A stretch of 64,000 bases of DNA from an uncultured Eubacterium sp. (GTDB lineage Bacteria; Bacillota; Clostridia; Oscillospirales; Acutalibacteraceae): positions 62,001 to 126,000 of the forward strand of contig UQCC01000001.1 of NCBI GenBank assembly GCA_900539325.1. Reading direction: 5' to 3'. The notes beneath the pieces are model-generated. The model was not told the origin of the DNA. It did not search any database and saw only the letters and a list, made by a program, of their open reading frames with translations. The position numbers and the translations under genes are program-made. Position 1 is the stretch's first letter. Every line of letters begins with the position of its first letter. Positions 34,279 to 42,176 of the stretch are shown in pieces.

Positions 34279-34294
34279 GGCAACTTTTGTTGCC
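34279..34294 (+). promoter_or_regulatory. Small leader hairpin before alaS
   Basis: GGCAAC / GTTGCC with a 4-base loop, between a possible TATAAT (34271-34276) and the GGAG at 34301. It could shape the alaS leader; there is no room for a T-box. Confidence 0.3.
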
Positions 34295-34313
34295 CGATTT
34301 GGAGAATATAACT

Positions 34314-36941
34314 ATGGAATGGACATCATTAAATGATATAAGAGAAAAGTATTTGTCATTTTTTGAAAGCAAGGGACATCTTCGTTTGCCGAGCTTTTCA
34401 TTAGTGCCAAATAACGATAAGAGCCTTCTTCTCATTAACTCGGGTATGGCTCCTATGAAAAAGTATTTTACCGGTGAGGTTACCCCTCCGAGAAGCAGAG
34501 TTACAACTTGTCAAAAATGTATCAGAACTCCTGATATTGAGCAGGTAGGTAAAACTGCCCGTCACGGCACCTTCTTTGAAATGCTTGGCAACTTCTCATT
34601 CGGCGATTACTTCAAAAAAGAAGCAACCGCTTGGGCATGGGAATTTTGTACCAAAGTTCTTGAAATGCCTGTTGATAAGCTTTATGTCACAATTTATGAA
34701 AATGACGATGAAGCATTTGAAATTTGGACAAAGCAAAACGGCGTAGACCCGTCACACATTGTTCGCCTTGGCAAAGAGGATAACTTCTGGGAGCACGGTT
34801 CAGGTCCTTGCGGCCCTTGTTCCGAGATTTATTTTGACCGTGGCGAAAAGTACGGTTGCGGCTCTCCTGATTGTGGTCCGGGCTGTGAGTGCGACAGATT
34901 TACCGAATTTTGGAATAATGTATTCAGTCAGTTTAATAATGACGGCAACGGCAATTACACCGAGCTTGCACAGAAAAATATTGATACGGGTATGGGTCTT
35001 GAAAGACTTGCTTGCATTATGCAGGGCGTTGACAATATCTTTGAGGTTGACACCGTTCAAAACACAATGAAGAAGATTTCGGAGATTGCAGGCGTTAAGT
35101 ATCACGATGACGCAAAGAATGATGTTTCGCTTCGTGTAATTACCGACCATGTTCGTTCATCAACATTTATGATTGGTGACGGTGTAATCCCGTCAAATAA
35201 CGGCAGAGGCTATGTTCTTCGCCGTCTTATCCGCCGAGCTTGCCGTCACGGCAGACTCTTGGGTGTTAATGAGCCTTTCCTCTATAAGGTTTGCGAAACC
35301 GTTCTTGAAGATAATAAGGTTGCTTATCCTGAACTTCAGGATAAGGCTGAACTTATCAAAAAGGTTATTTTGTCAGAGGAAGAGTCTTTCGGCAAAACAA
35401 TCGATGCAGGTCTTGCAAGACTTGATGAATATATCGAAAACACCGAGGGCACTGTTTTCTCAGGCGAAGATGCGTTCAAACTCAACGATACTTTCGGCTT
35501 CCCGCTTGACCTTACAAAGGATGTTCTTGAGGAGCGTGGAATGACCGTTGATGAGGAGAAGTTCAACGAGCTTCTTGCAAATCAAAAGGCTACTGCCCGT
35601 GCTGCCCGTAAGGATGCAGGCGCAGACGCTTGGAAGAATACAAGCGTAAAGATTGACGCTGAAAAGACTGTTTTCACAGGCTATATCGATTTCACCGCCG
35701 AAGCAAAGGTTCTTGCTCTTGTAAATGCAGACGGTGAACTTGTTGATATGCTCGGTGCAGGCGAAAAAGGTTCTGTTGTTCTTGACAAAACTCCGTTTTA
35801 TGCAACATCGGGCGGTCAGGTTGCCGATACAGGTGTTATCACTGCCGACGGTGTTGAGTTTGATGTTGAAGATACTTCAAAGAACGCAGATGGTATCTAT
35901 ATCCACAGCGGTACGGTTAAAGAGGGTGTTGTTTCAGTCGGCAACACCGTAAACGCTCAAATTGATGCAGACAGAAGAAAGTCTGTTATGCGTAATCATA
36001 CAGCGGCTCACTTGCTTCAAGCCGCACTTCGTGAGGTTCTCGGCACTCATGTTGAACAGGCGGGTCAGCTTGTAAATGACAAAGAGGTTCGTTTTGACTT
36101 CACTCACTTCAATCCGCTCACAACAGAAGAACTCAGTAGGGTTGAAGCTATTGTAAATAAAGAAATTCTTGCTTGTGCTCCTGTTTCTATGCAGGAAATG
36201 CCTATTGAAGAAGCAAAGAAGATGGGCGCTATGATGCTCTTCGGCGAAAAGTACGGCGATATCGTGCGTGTTGTAAAAGCCGGTGATGCTTCAACAGAAT
36301 TCTGCGGCGGTACTCATGTTGCTTCAACAGGCGAACTCGGTCTTTTCAAGATTGTGTCCGAAGCATCTGTTGCCGCAGGTGTTCGCAGAATTGTTGCTCT
36401 CACAGGTACAGGCGTTCTCAATTATCTCAACGAATGTGAGGACACCGTTAAGTTTGCTTCTGCAACATTCAAGTCTGCCGACAATGAAGTTAAGGATAGA
36501 ATTACCGCTATCGTTGCCGAAAATAAGGCAAAGGATAAGGAAATTCAAAACCTTAACGCAGAAATGACAAAGCTCAAGAGTGCCGATATGTTCTCATCAG
36601 CTGTTGATGTTGACGGCCTTGAACTTTACACCGCAAAGGTAGAGGGCACAACTCCTGACGCACTTCATTCTATGGGCGATGATGTCAAAACAAAGGGCGA
36701 CAATGTTGTTGCCGTTCTTGCAGGCGTAAACGGCGATAAGGCTAACTTTGTTGCAGTTTGCGGCAAGGGTGCTATTGCCAAGGGCGTAAAGGCAGGCGAC
36801 CTTGTTAAAGAAGTTGCAAAGATTGCAAACGGCGGCGGTGGCGGCCGTCCTGATTCTGCAATGGCAGGTGCAAAGGATATTACAAAGATTGACGAAGCAC
36901 TTTCAAAGGCAGAAGAAATTGTAAAGTCATTAATAAAGTAA
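34314..36941 (+). CDS. alaS: Alanyl-tRNA synthetase
   Basis: It charges tRNA-Ala, 875 residues. Class II catalytic core (FFESKGHLRLPSFSLVPN; RTPDIEQVGKTARHGTFFEM; GMGLERLACIMQG), tRNA-recognition region, the editing domain with RNHTAAHLLQAALREVLG and the zinc-binding CGGTHVASTGELGLF, and a C-terminal C-Ala domain ending in GGGGGRPDSAMAGAKD are all present. The ATG at 34314, after GGAG, gives the usual MEWTSLNDIREKYLSFF start. It is intact with no unusual insertion. Confidence 0.98.
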   Translation: MEWTSLNDIREKYLSFFESKGHLRLPSFSLVPNNDKSLLLINSGMAPMKKYFTGEVTPPRSRVTTCQKCIRTPDIEQVGKTARHGTFFEMLGNFSFGDYFKKEATAWAWEFCTKVLEMPVDKLYVTIYENDDEAFEIWTKQNGVDPSHIVRLGKEDNFWEHGSGPCGPCSEIYFDRGEKYGCGSPDCGPGCECDRFTEFWNNVFSQFNNDGNGNYTELAQKNIDTGMGLERLACIMQGVDNIFEVDTVQNTMKKISEIAGVKYHDDAKNDVSLRVITDHVRSSTFMIGDGVIPSNNGRGYVLRRLIRRACRHGRLLGVNEPFLYKVCETVLEDNKVAYPELQDKAELIKKVILSEEESFGKTIDAGLARLDEYIENTEGTVFSGEDAFKLNDTFGFPLDLTKDVLEERGMTVDEEKFNELLANQKATARAARKDAGADAWKNTSVKIDAEKTVFTGYIDFTAEAKVLALVNADGELVDMLGAGEKGSVVLDKTPFYATSGGQVADTGVITADGVEFDVEDTSKNADGIYIHSGTVKEGVVSVGNTVNAQIDADRRKSVMRNHTAAHLLQAALREVLGTHVEQAGQLVNDKEVRFDFTHFNPLTTEELSRVEAIVNKEILACAPVSMQEMPIEEAKKMGAMMLFGEKYGDIVRVVKAGDASTEFCGGTHVASTGELGLFKIVSEASVAAGVRRIVALTGTGVLNYLNECEDTVKFASATFKSADNEVKDRITAIVAENKAKDKEIQNLNAEMTKLKSADMFSSAVDVDGLELYTAKVEGTTPDALHSMGDDVKTKGDNVVAVLAGVNGDKANFVAVCGKGAIAKGVKAGDLVKEVAKIANGGGGGRPDSAMAGAKDITKIDEALSKAEEIVKSLIK

Positions 36942-36950
36942 ACAACATCA

Positions 36951-36979
36951 CCCTCAATTGCAGTTTTTGTGATTGAGGG
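36951..36979 (+). terminator. Hairpin between alaS and the HIT gene
   Basis: CCCTCAAT / ATTGAGGG with a 13-base loop. There is no proper T-run after it, so termination would be weak; it may act as an RNA-stabilising or processing element. Confidence 0.35.
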
Positions 36980-37022
36980 GATAAAAACTTTTGAATTGTA
37001 AAAGAATTTTCGGAGGCAAAAT

Positions 37023-37355
37023 ATGTGTGTTTTTTGCGAGATAATCAACGGCAATATACCGTCAACAAAGGTGTATGAGGATGATATGATGGCTGCATTC
37101 AAGGATCTTAATCCTGTTGCACCTGTTCATTTTCTCTGTGTTCCAAAGGAGCATATCGAAAGTGCAAATGCACTCAATGAGGAAAATGCAAAATATGTTA
37201 GCCATATATTTGCAAAAATTCCCGAGATTGCAAAGTCGCAGGGAATCGAGTCATACAGAATTATTAATAACTGCGGTTCTGATGCCGGTCAAACTGTTAT
37301 GCACTTGCATTTTCATGTAATCGGCGGAACAGAGTTAGGGGAGAAGCTAATATGA
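37023..37355 (+). CDS. HIT-family nucleotide hydrolase
   Basis: A 110-residue histidine-triad protein (HinT/PKCI type), which hydrolyses nucleoside phosphoramidates and related AMP conjugates. The N-terminal CVFCEIINGNIPSTKVYEDD and the catalytic triad HLHFHVIGG at the C-terminus are characteristic. A strong CGGAGG lies before the ATG. It overlaps the next gene by 4 bases (ATGA). Confidence 0.94.
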   Translation: MCVFCEIINGNIPSTKVYEDDMMAAFKDLNPVAPVHFLCVPKEHIESANALNEENAKYVSHIFAKIPEIAKSQGIESYRIINNCGSDAGQTVMHLHFHVIGGTELGEKLI

Positions 37356-37891
37356 AAAACACTTATACATTAAAAATCGGCGGAATTGAAAGAGAACTTC
37401 AAAAGTTCCCTGTGTCGGATAAAATGGACATTGCCGCATTCATCCTTTTCGGTGATGTTGAACTTACAGAAGTTTGTGCAAGAGAACTTCTTAAAAAAGT
37501 TCCGGACTTTGATTACATAGTAACTCCTGAGGCAAAGTCAATTCCTCTTGCGTACGAAATGAGCCGTATGAGCGGCAAAAAATACATTGTTGTTCGTAAG
37601 GGCGTAAAGGTTTATATGGACCGCCCTGAAAAGGTTGTTGATGTTTCTCTTACCACTCAAAAAGAACAGGCTCTTTACCTCGGTCACGAGGACGGCGATT
37701 TGCTCGACGGCAAGCGTGTTCTTATTGTTGATGATGTTGTGTCAACAGGCGGTAGCTTAAAGGCTGTTAAGGAACTTCTTGCAAAGTTCAATGCAAATGT
37801 TGTTGCTTCCTGTTTCCCGCTTGCAGAGGGCGATGCGGCAGACAGAGATGACATCATTTATCTTGAAAAATTGCCTCTTTTCTTTAAATAA
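37352..37891 (+). CDS. Adenine phosphoribosyltransferase-like PRTase
   Basis: A 179-residue type I phosphoribosyltransferase with the PRPP loop VLIVDDVVSTGGSLKAV and an APRT-like middle (DYIVTPEAKSIPLAYEMSR; KYIVVRKGVKVYM). True Apt has a similar PRPP loop and an E(A)RGF motif after the first strand; here the equivalent is TPEAKSI, so the base could be adenine, xanthine or another purine. A purine-salvage role is likely. It is coupled to the HIT protein, which also handles purine nucleotides. Confidence 0.82.
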   Translation: MKNTYTLKIGGIERELQKFPVSDKMDIAAFILFGDVELTEVCARELLKKVPDFDYIVTPEAKSIPLAYEMSRMSGKKYIVVRKGVKVYMDRPEKVVDVSLTTQKEQALYLGHEDGDLLDGKRVLIVDDVVSTGGSLKAVKELLAKFNANVVASCFPLAEGDAADRDDIIYLEKLPLFFK

Positions 37892-37898
37892 AATATCC

Positions 37899-37940
37899 AA
37901 GGCTGTGATTGCAAATTTGCTTTCACAGTCTTTTAATTTT
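37899..37940 (+). terminator. Intrinsic terminator after the PRTase
   Basis: Ten-base stem AAGGCTGTGA / TCACAGTCTT (one G-T pair), 14-base loop, then TTTAATTTT. It separates the housekeeping block from the secreted-protein island. Confidence 0.72.
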
Positions 37941-37968
37941 AACAAAAAACATTTGTCTTTTAAAGTTG

Positions 37969-37982
37969 TTGACATATGTCAA
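37969..37982 (+). promoter_or_regulatory. Palindrome over the -35 box of the protease promoter
   Basis: TTGACATATGTCAA is a perfect 14-base palindrome that contains the -35 hexamer. Such a strong promoter for a large secreted protein would be expected to have a repressor, and this is a candidate site. Confidence 0.4.
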
Positions 37983-37997
37983 GATTGCATATATAAT
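37969..37997 (+). promoter_or_regulatory. Consensus promoter of the M64-like protease gene
   Basis: TTGACA (37969-37974), 17-base spacer, TATAAT (37992-37997): full consensus at both boxes and the ideal spacing. Confidence 0.82.
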
Positions 37998-38034
37998 GTA
38001 GAAAAAAGCAGCTTTTATAAAGGAAGTGAAGTAT

Positions 38035-41000
38035 ATGAAAAGAAGATTAATTTCAATGTTTTTGTCTATCTGTCTTGTGTTTTCGTTTATTCCTGTTTCA
38101 GTTCAGGCGGCATCAAAGCCTAACATTAAAATAGGTGATTATGTTCAAATGGGAAAGTACAACGGCAGTTCGATTTTGTGGCGTTGCGTAAGCATTGACG
38201 CTGACGGACCGCTTATGCTTGCAGACAAAATTGTTGACACTCTTGCATATGATGCAAAAACAAACGACAACAGCAATTCAAAATCACACAGCAGAAGCTA
38301 TAAGCGTGACAGTTACGGTTCTAACTACTGGAAGGACAGTAATATGCGTTCCTGGCTTAATTCAACAGCAACTGCGGGCAAGGTTGACTGGCTTTGCGGA
38401 AATCCGCCAAAAGACGGATATGTCAGCGGAACAGGTGCTTATAATAATAAAGCAGGCTTTTTGAATGAATTTTCAAAGGCAGAAATTGCGGCTATGAAGA
38501 CCGTCACACAGCGTTCTCTCGTCTCTCATCCCGAATATAACAAGGGCATTGTCGAGGGTGACGCAAATTCAGATTTGCTGTATTACACCGACATTTCGGA
38601 AGCGGTGGCAAACTACGACAGTTCGTATTTTGAAACTACAACCGAAAAGGTTTTTCTTCTTGATGTAAAGCAGGCAAATGCCGTGTGGAGAAATCTCAAA
38701 GGCTATTATGTTGCGTATAACAATGACGGTATGGCTTGGCCTTATTGGCTTCGCACTCCTGTAACCGATTGCAATCACGATATGCGTTATATCAGCTCAT
38801 CGGGTCAGGTTGGCCGTTACGCTCCGTGGTATTCCGATTTAGGCGTAAGGCCGGCGTTTTATCTCGATTCCCAATATTTTGTTTCCGCTTCGGGTAACGG
38901 CTCGCAAAGCAATCCGTATGTCGGCTCTGCTCCGAGCAAGCAAGAGGATGACTACACAATTTCGGAACCTCCCGAGGACCCAAATCCCGATTGGAATGTA
39001 AGCACCGAGCAAAGCATTCAGCTCACCCTCGGCCCGTGGTATTCAAATGACGGAAAATACTCTAACCCTACCATCCCTGTTTATACTATTCAAAAGACAC
39101 GAAGCGACCTTGAAAATATGGTTGTTGTCGTTTGCGGCGAGGGATACACAAAAAGTCAGCAGGGAAAATTCATCAATGATGTCAAACGACTTTGGCAGGA
39201 CGCTATGAAATATGAACCGTATCGCAGTTATGCCGACAGGTTCAATGTTTATGCTCTTTGCACAGCTTCCGAATCAACTTTTGACAATGGCGGAAGCACC
39301 TTCTTTGATGTTATACTTGACAAATATAATTCGCCTGTTATTTCTAATAATCTCCACGGAAGTCAGTGGAAAAATCATATTTTTGAAAGATGTATCGGCC
39401 CCGAATTTATCGAGAAAATTCACGATGCTCATATCAAAAAAACAACCGATCCAAACACAATTCCGTCAGGTTCGGAATATGAGCCTTATTATTATGTGCA
39501 CGATTATATTGCTCAGTTCGCTATGGTTGTAAACACAAAATCCGATTTCGGCGGTGCATATAACAACCGTGAATATGGCTTCCATTATTTTATTACGCCA
39601 TCAGACAGTTACCGTGCGTCAAAAACTTTTGCTCACGAGTTCGGACACGGTTTGCTCGGCCTCGGTGATGAATACAGCAACGGATATTTGCTTGAGGATA
39701 AGGAACTAAAATCGCTCAATCTTTCTTCGGTTGAAGACCCTGAAAAGATAAAATGGCGACAGCTTTTAGGTTTCAGAAACACATATACCTGCCGTAATGC
39801 ATACGGCTCAAAAATGCTTGTGTCAAGCTATGAATGTATAATGAGAGATACAAACTATCAGTTCTGCGAAGTTTGCCGTTTGCAGGGCTTCAAGCGAATG
39901 TCACAGCTTGTTAAGGATGTTGACCTCTATGTTGCTACTCCTGAGGTAAAGGAATATACAGGTGCTTATTCAAAACCGTCTGATTTTACAGACCTTGAAA
40001 CAAGTTCGTATTATACTTACACATATAATCGCAACGACCGTCTTTTGAGCGGCAACAGCAAAAACAGATTCAGTACTAATATGAACGGCAAAAAAATCGA
40101 GCTTCGCACCGTTATCCAAAATATTTCGGACAAGAAAGCCCGTCGGCTTAAATTCAAAATGTGGATTAAACATTCCGACGGAAGCACAGCAACCGATTCA
40201 TCGGGCAATCCGCTTCAAACAACACAAACATTCGACATTCCTGTTTGGGATGACAAACCGAATTTCTGGGCACTCGGTGCTTTGGACCATATCAAAAGCG
40301 ACTTCAATTCGGGCTTGAAAAGTTGTTCTCTTATTTATCAAATCCCGTCAAATGCACAGCTTAAGAACGGCGACACCGTGGCATTCCAGGTGATTGACGA
40401 AAACGGAAATGTACTCGCTGATGACAATACCGAAACACAGCGTTACACAACCGTTACAATCCAATATAAATTCGAGGACGGCTCAGAAATTCCAAACACT
40501 ACCGGCGGAACATTTACTGTCCCATATGGCACAAAACTTGATTTAACACCGGCAAAAACGCTTTATGATTACGAATTTGTAAAGGCTGACGGCTTGAACG
40601 AACCTATTGTTTCGGACGGCACGGTTGTTACATATTATTACAAAAATAAAAACGAAAATCACACTCATACATGGTCCGATTGGCACTACAACAACGATGC
40701 TGTTTATAATTCATCAAGTGATTATAAAGATGGCACGCAGACCCGTACTTGCTCTGTTTGTGGTGAAAACGAAACAAAAGAGGCACCGAATACGGCTCTT
40801 CTTCGCCGCAGAGGTAATGCACTGTCACTTGAAAGCAGTATCACCCTTGCAACTTACATAACTAAAGATGTAGTAGATTATTATGATGAAGTGTATGCCG
40901 AGTTTACCCGAAACGGTAAAATCGAAAAAGTTTATCCGTCAGATAAAACATTAACTTCAAACTCAACCGTTTATTGTATATTTGATTATACGGGCATTTC

Positions 41001-41700
41001 ACCACAGGCTTTAGGCGATAATGTGAGTATTACATTCTACGGCATAAAAGACGGTGTAAAATATAACGGTAATGCTTATAAATACAGTGCAACCGAATAT
41101 ATTAAGTCGACCTTAAAATCGACAACTTCTGCAAAACTTAAAACCTTGCTTGTGGATTTAGTATATTACGGTGAGGCTTGTCAGGTATATCAGAATTATA
41201 AAACAGATAATTTGCTTACCGATATACTTACCGATGAGCAAAAAGCATTTCACAGTACGGGCGATTTGAATTTAACGAACATTAAGAATTCAAAGTACAG
41301 TTTGTGCGATAATAGGCTTGTAAAGTTCGGTACGGCATTAAGGCTGAATAACTCGGTTAAAATGGCAATAGCGATGAATATGACGAATGTTACACTTGAA
41401 GAACTTTCTCTTAAAGTGAAAAAAGGTTCAAGAACAATGACATATTCTTATTCAAAAAATCCTGAAAATTTTGGAAAGGGTAAAGACGGTTATTGGTATT
41501 TCTATTTTGACGGTGTTTATGCAAATCAAATGAGCGACGAAGTATTAATTACTGCATACAAAGGCAGTGAACAAGTCAGCTATACGCTCAAGTACAGTGT
41601 GGAATCTTATGCTGCAATTGTTACTGATGCAAAGATAAAAGCAGTTACAGACGCAATGATGCGTTACGGCAATTCCGCAAAAGCCTATGTAGGCAAATAA
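38035..41700 (+). CDS. Secreted mosaic M64-type metallopeptidase
   Basis: A 1221-residue secreted protein. A signal peptide (MKRRLISMFLSICLVFSFIP, cut near VQA-AS) leads to a formylglycine-enzyme/lectin-like domain, which I recall as DUF6273-type (about 30-290: WRCVSIDADGPLMLADK, YWLRTPV, GVRPAFYLD). An M64-type peptidase domain follows (about 355-620) with the zinc motif HEFGHGLLGLGDEY: H534, E535, H538 and probably D545. M64 is the IgA-peptidase family of Clostridium ramosum. Next come beta-sandwich regions and a MucBP-like stretch (about 805-870). The last 346 residues begin with HTHTWSDW and are identical to the end of the 42177-45890 protein. There is no LPXTG motif. The ATG at 38035 is preceded by AGGAAG. 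Confidence 0.85.
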   Translation: MKRRLISMFLSICLVFSFIPVSVQAASKPNIKIGDYVQMGKYNGSSILWRCVSIDADGPLMLADKIVDTLAYDAKTNDNSNSKSHSRSYKRDSYGSNYWKDSNMRSWLNSTATAGKVDWLCGNPPKDGYVSGTGAYNNKAGFLNEFSKAEIAAMKTVTQRSLVSHPEYNKGIVEGDANSDLLYYTDISEAVANYDSSYFETTTEKVFLLDVKQANAVWRNLKGYYVAYNNDGMAWPYWLRTPVTDCNHDMRYISSSGQVGRYAPWYSDLGVRPAFYLDSQYFVSASGNGSQSNPYVGSAPSKQEDDYTISEPPEDPNPDWNVSTEQSIQLTLGPWYSNDGKYSNPTIPVYTIQKTRSDLENMVVVVCGEGYTKSQQGKFINDVKRLWQDAMKYEPYRSYADRFNVYALCTASESTFDNGGSTFFDVILDKYNSPVISNNLHGSQWKNHIFERCIGPEFIEKIHDAHIKKTTDPNTIPSGSEYEPYYYVHDYIAQFAMVVNTKSDFGGAYNNREYGFHYFITPSDSYRASKTFAHEFGHGLLGLGDEYSNGYLLEDKELKSLNLSSVEDPEKIKWRQLLGFRNTYTCRNAYGSKMLVSSYECIMRDTNYQFCEVCRLQGFKRMSQLVKDVDLYVATPEVKEYTGAYSKPSDFTDLETSSYYTYTYNRNDRLLSGNSKNRFSTNMNGKKIELRTVIQNISDKKARRLKFKMWIKHSDGSTATDSSGNPLQTTQTFDIPVWDDKPNFWALGALDHIKSDFNSGLKSCSLIYQIPSNAQLKNGDTVAFQVIDENGNVLADDNTETQRYTTVTIQYKFEDGSEIPNTTGGTFTVPYGTKLDLTPAKTLYDYEFVKADGLNEPIVSDGTVVTYYYKNKNENHTHTWSDWHYNNDAVYNSSSDYKDGTQTRTCSVCGENETKEAPNTALLRRRGNALSLESSITLATYITKDVVDYYDEVYAEFTRNGKIEKVYPSDKTLTSNSTVYCIFDYTGISPQALGDNVSITFYGIKDGVKYNGNAYKYSATEYIKSTLKSTTSAKLKTLLVDLVYYGEACQVYQNYKTDNLLTDILTDEQKAFHSTGDLNLTNIKNSKYSLCDNRLVKFGTALRLNNSVKMAIAMNMTNVTLEELSLKVKKGSRTMTYSYSKNPENFGKGKDGYWYFYFDGVYANQMSDEVLITAYKGSEQVSYTLKYSVESYAAIVTDAKIKAVTDAMMRYGNSAKAYVGK

Positions 41701-41730
41701 TCAGTATATTTAGTAAAAATGAGGTTTATA

Positions 41731-41849
41731 ATGAAAAAGCAATATATTAAGCCGAATCAAATATAAAAAAGTTTAAAGTTGTTGATGTAGTTACAACATC
41801 ATCGGGCGGCGATGAATCGATTGTTACTCTGCCGAACTGGGAAGATTAA
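41731..41849 (+). pseudogene. Frame-broken small peptide ORF, copy 1
   Basis: ATGAAAAAGCAATATATTAA follows a GAGG site but stops after 11 codons (MKKQYIKPNQI). In the -1 frame the sequence continues with IKKFKVVDVVTTSSGGDESI and ends TLPNWED at a TAA. Joined, the two halves give a ~38-residue peptide opening MKKxYxKP, a pattern I recall from small peptides of related Clostridia. A base was probably gained or lost between 41751 and 41764. The same break is in copy 2. Confidence 0.55.
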
Positions 41850-41853
41850 TCAA

Positions 41854-41895
41854 AAACAGGACTGTTTCGCTTTATGTGAGACAGTCCTGTTTTTA
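41854..41895 (+). terminator. Intrinsic terminator of the repeat unit, copy 1
   Basis: Eleven-base stem AACAGGACTGT / ACAGTCCTGTT with a long loop, followed by TTTT. It is preserved in both repeat copies. Confidence 0.82.
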
Positions 41896-42176
41896 TGATG
41901 ACTTATAATTTTAGGTTTCTTTGCTTTTTTACAAGAACTTTTTCTTAATATATAAATTAATAATTTTGTTGAAGAATTGCTGCTTTTCTTCAAGTAATAA
42001 AAAAATAATGTTAAACTAAACGATGAAGCCCAACTACTTTGTCATTTTTTGTTGCGAAATTTGCTGTTACCAACAAAAATATTTTTAGTAACAGGTAAGT
42101 AACATATTGAAAAATAGGGGAATATGTGTAAAAATATTATGAATTATTAATTAACAAATCGGTCGGAGGAAAAACA
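41896..42176 (+). other. AT-rich intergenic leader of the lectin-mosaic gene
   Basis: No gene seen. The first 80 bases are the end of the direct repeat. A hairpin lies at 42065-42093: TGTTAC / GTAACA arms enclosing the palindrome AAAAATATTTTT (42075-42086). A weak promoter-like TTGAAA is near 42106. GGAGG lies 8 bases before the ATG at 42177. Confidence 0.45.

Larger units (their letters stand above)
40660..41975 (+). repeat. Large direct repeat, copy 1 (~1.3 kb)
   Basis: It covers the last 346 codons of the M64-type gene, the small broken peptide ORF and the terminator. It matches 44850-46166 at an offset of 4190 bases. By eye I find one difference in the coding part (C at 40676 versus A at 44866, silent) and a handful after the stop (41851, 41897, 41916, and a one-base indel near 41939). 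Similarity ends at about 41975. Confidence 0.97.

Noticed and set aside
34251..34313. T-box riboswitch before alaS
   Set aside because: Only ~60 bases separate the previous terminator from the start codon; no T-box core sequence or specifier hairpin is present.
41751..41775. Programmed -1 frameshift at the AAAAAAG run in the small peptide ORF
   Set aside because: The frame-0 stop TAA overlaps the beginning of the A-run, so a ribosome would terminate before decoding the slippery heptamer; a simple indel fits better.
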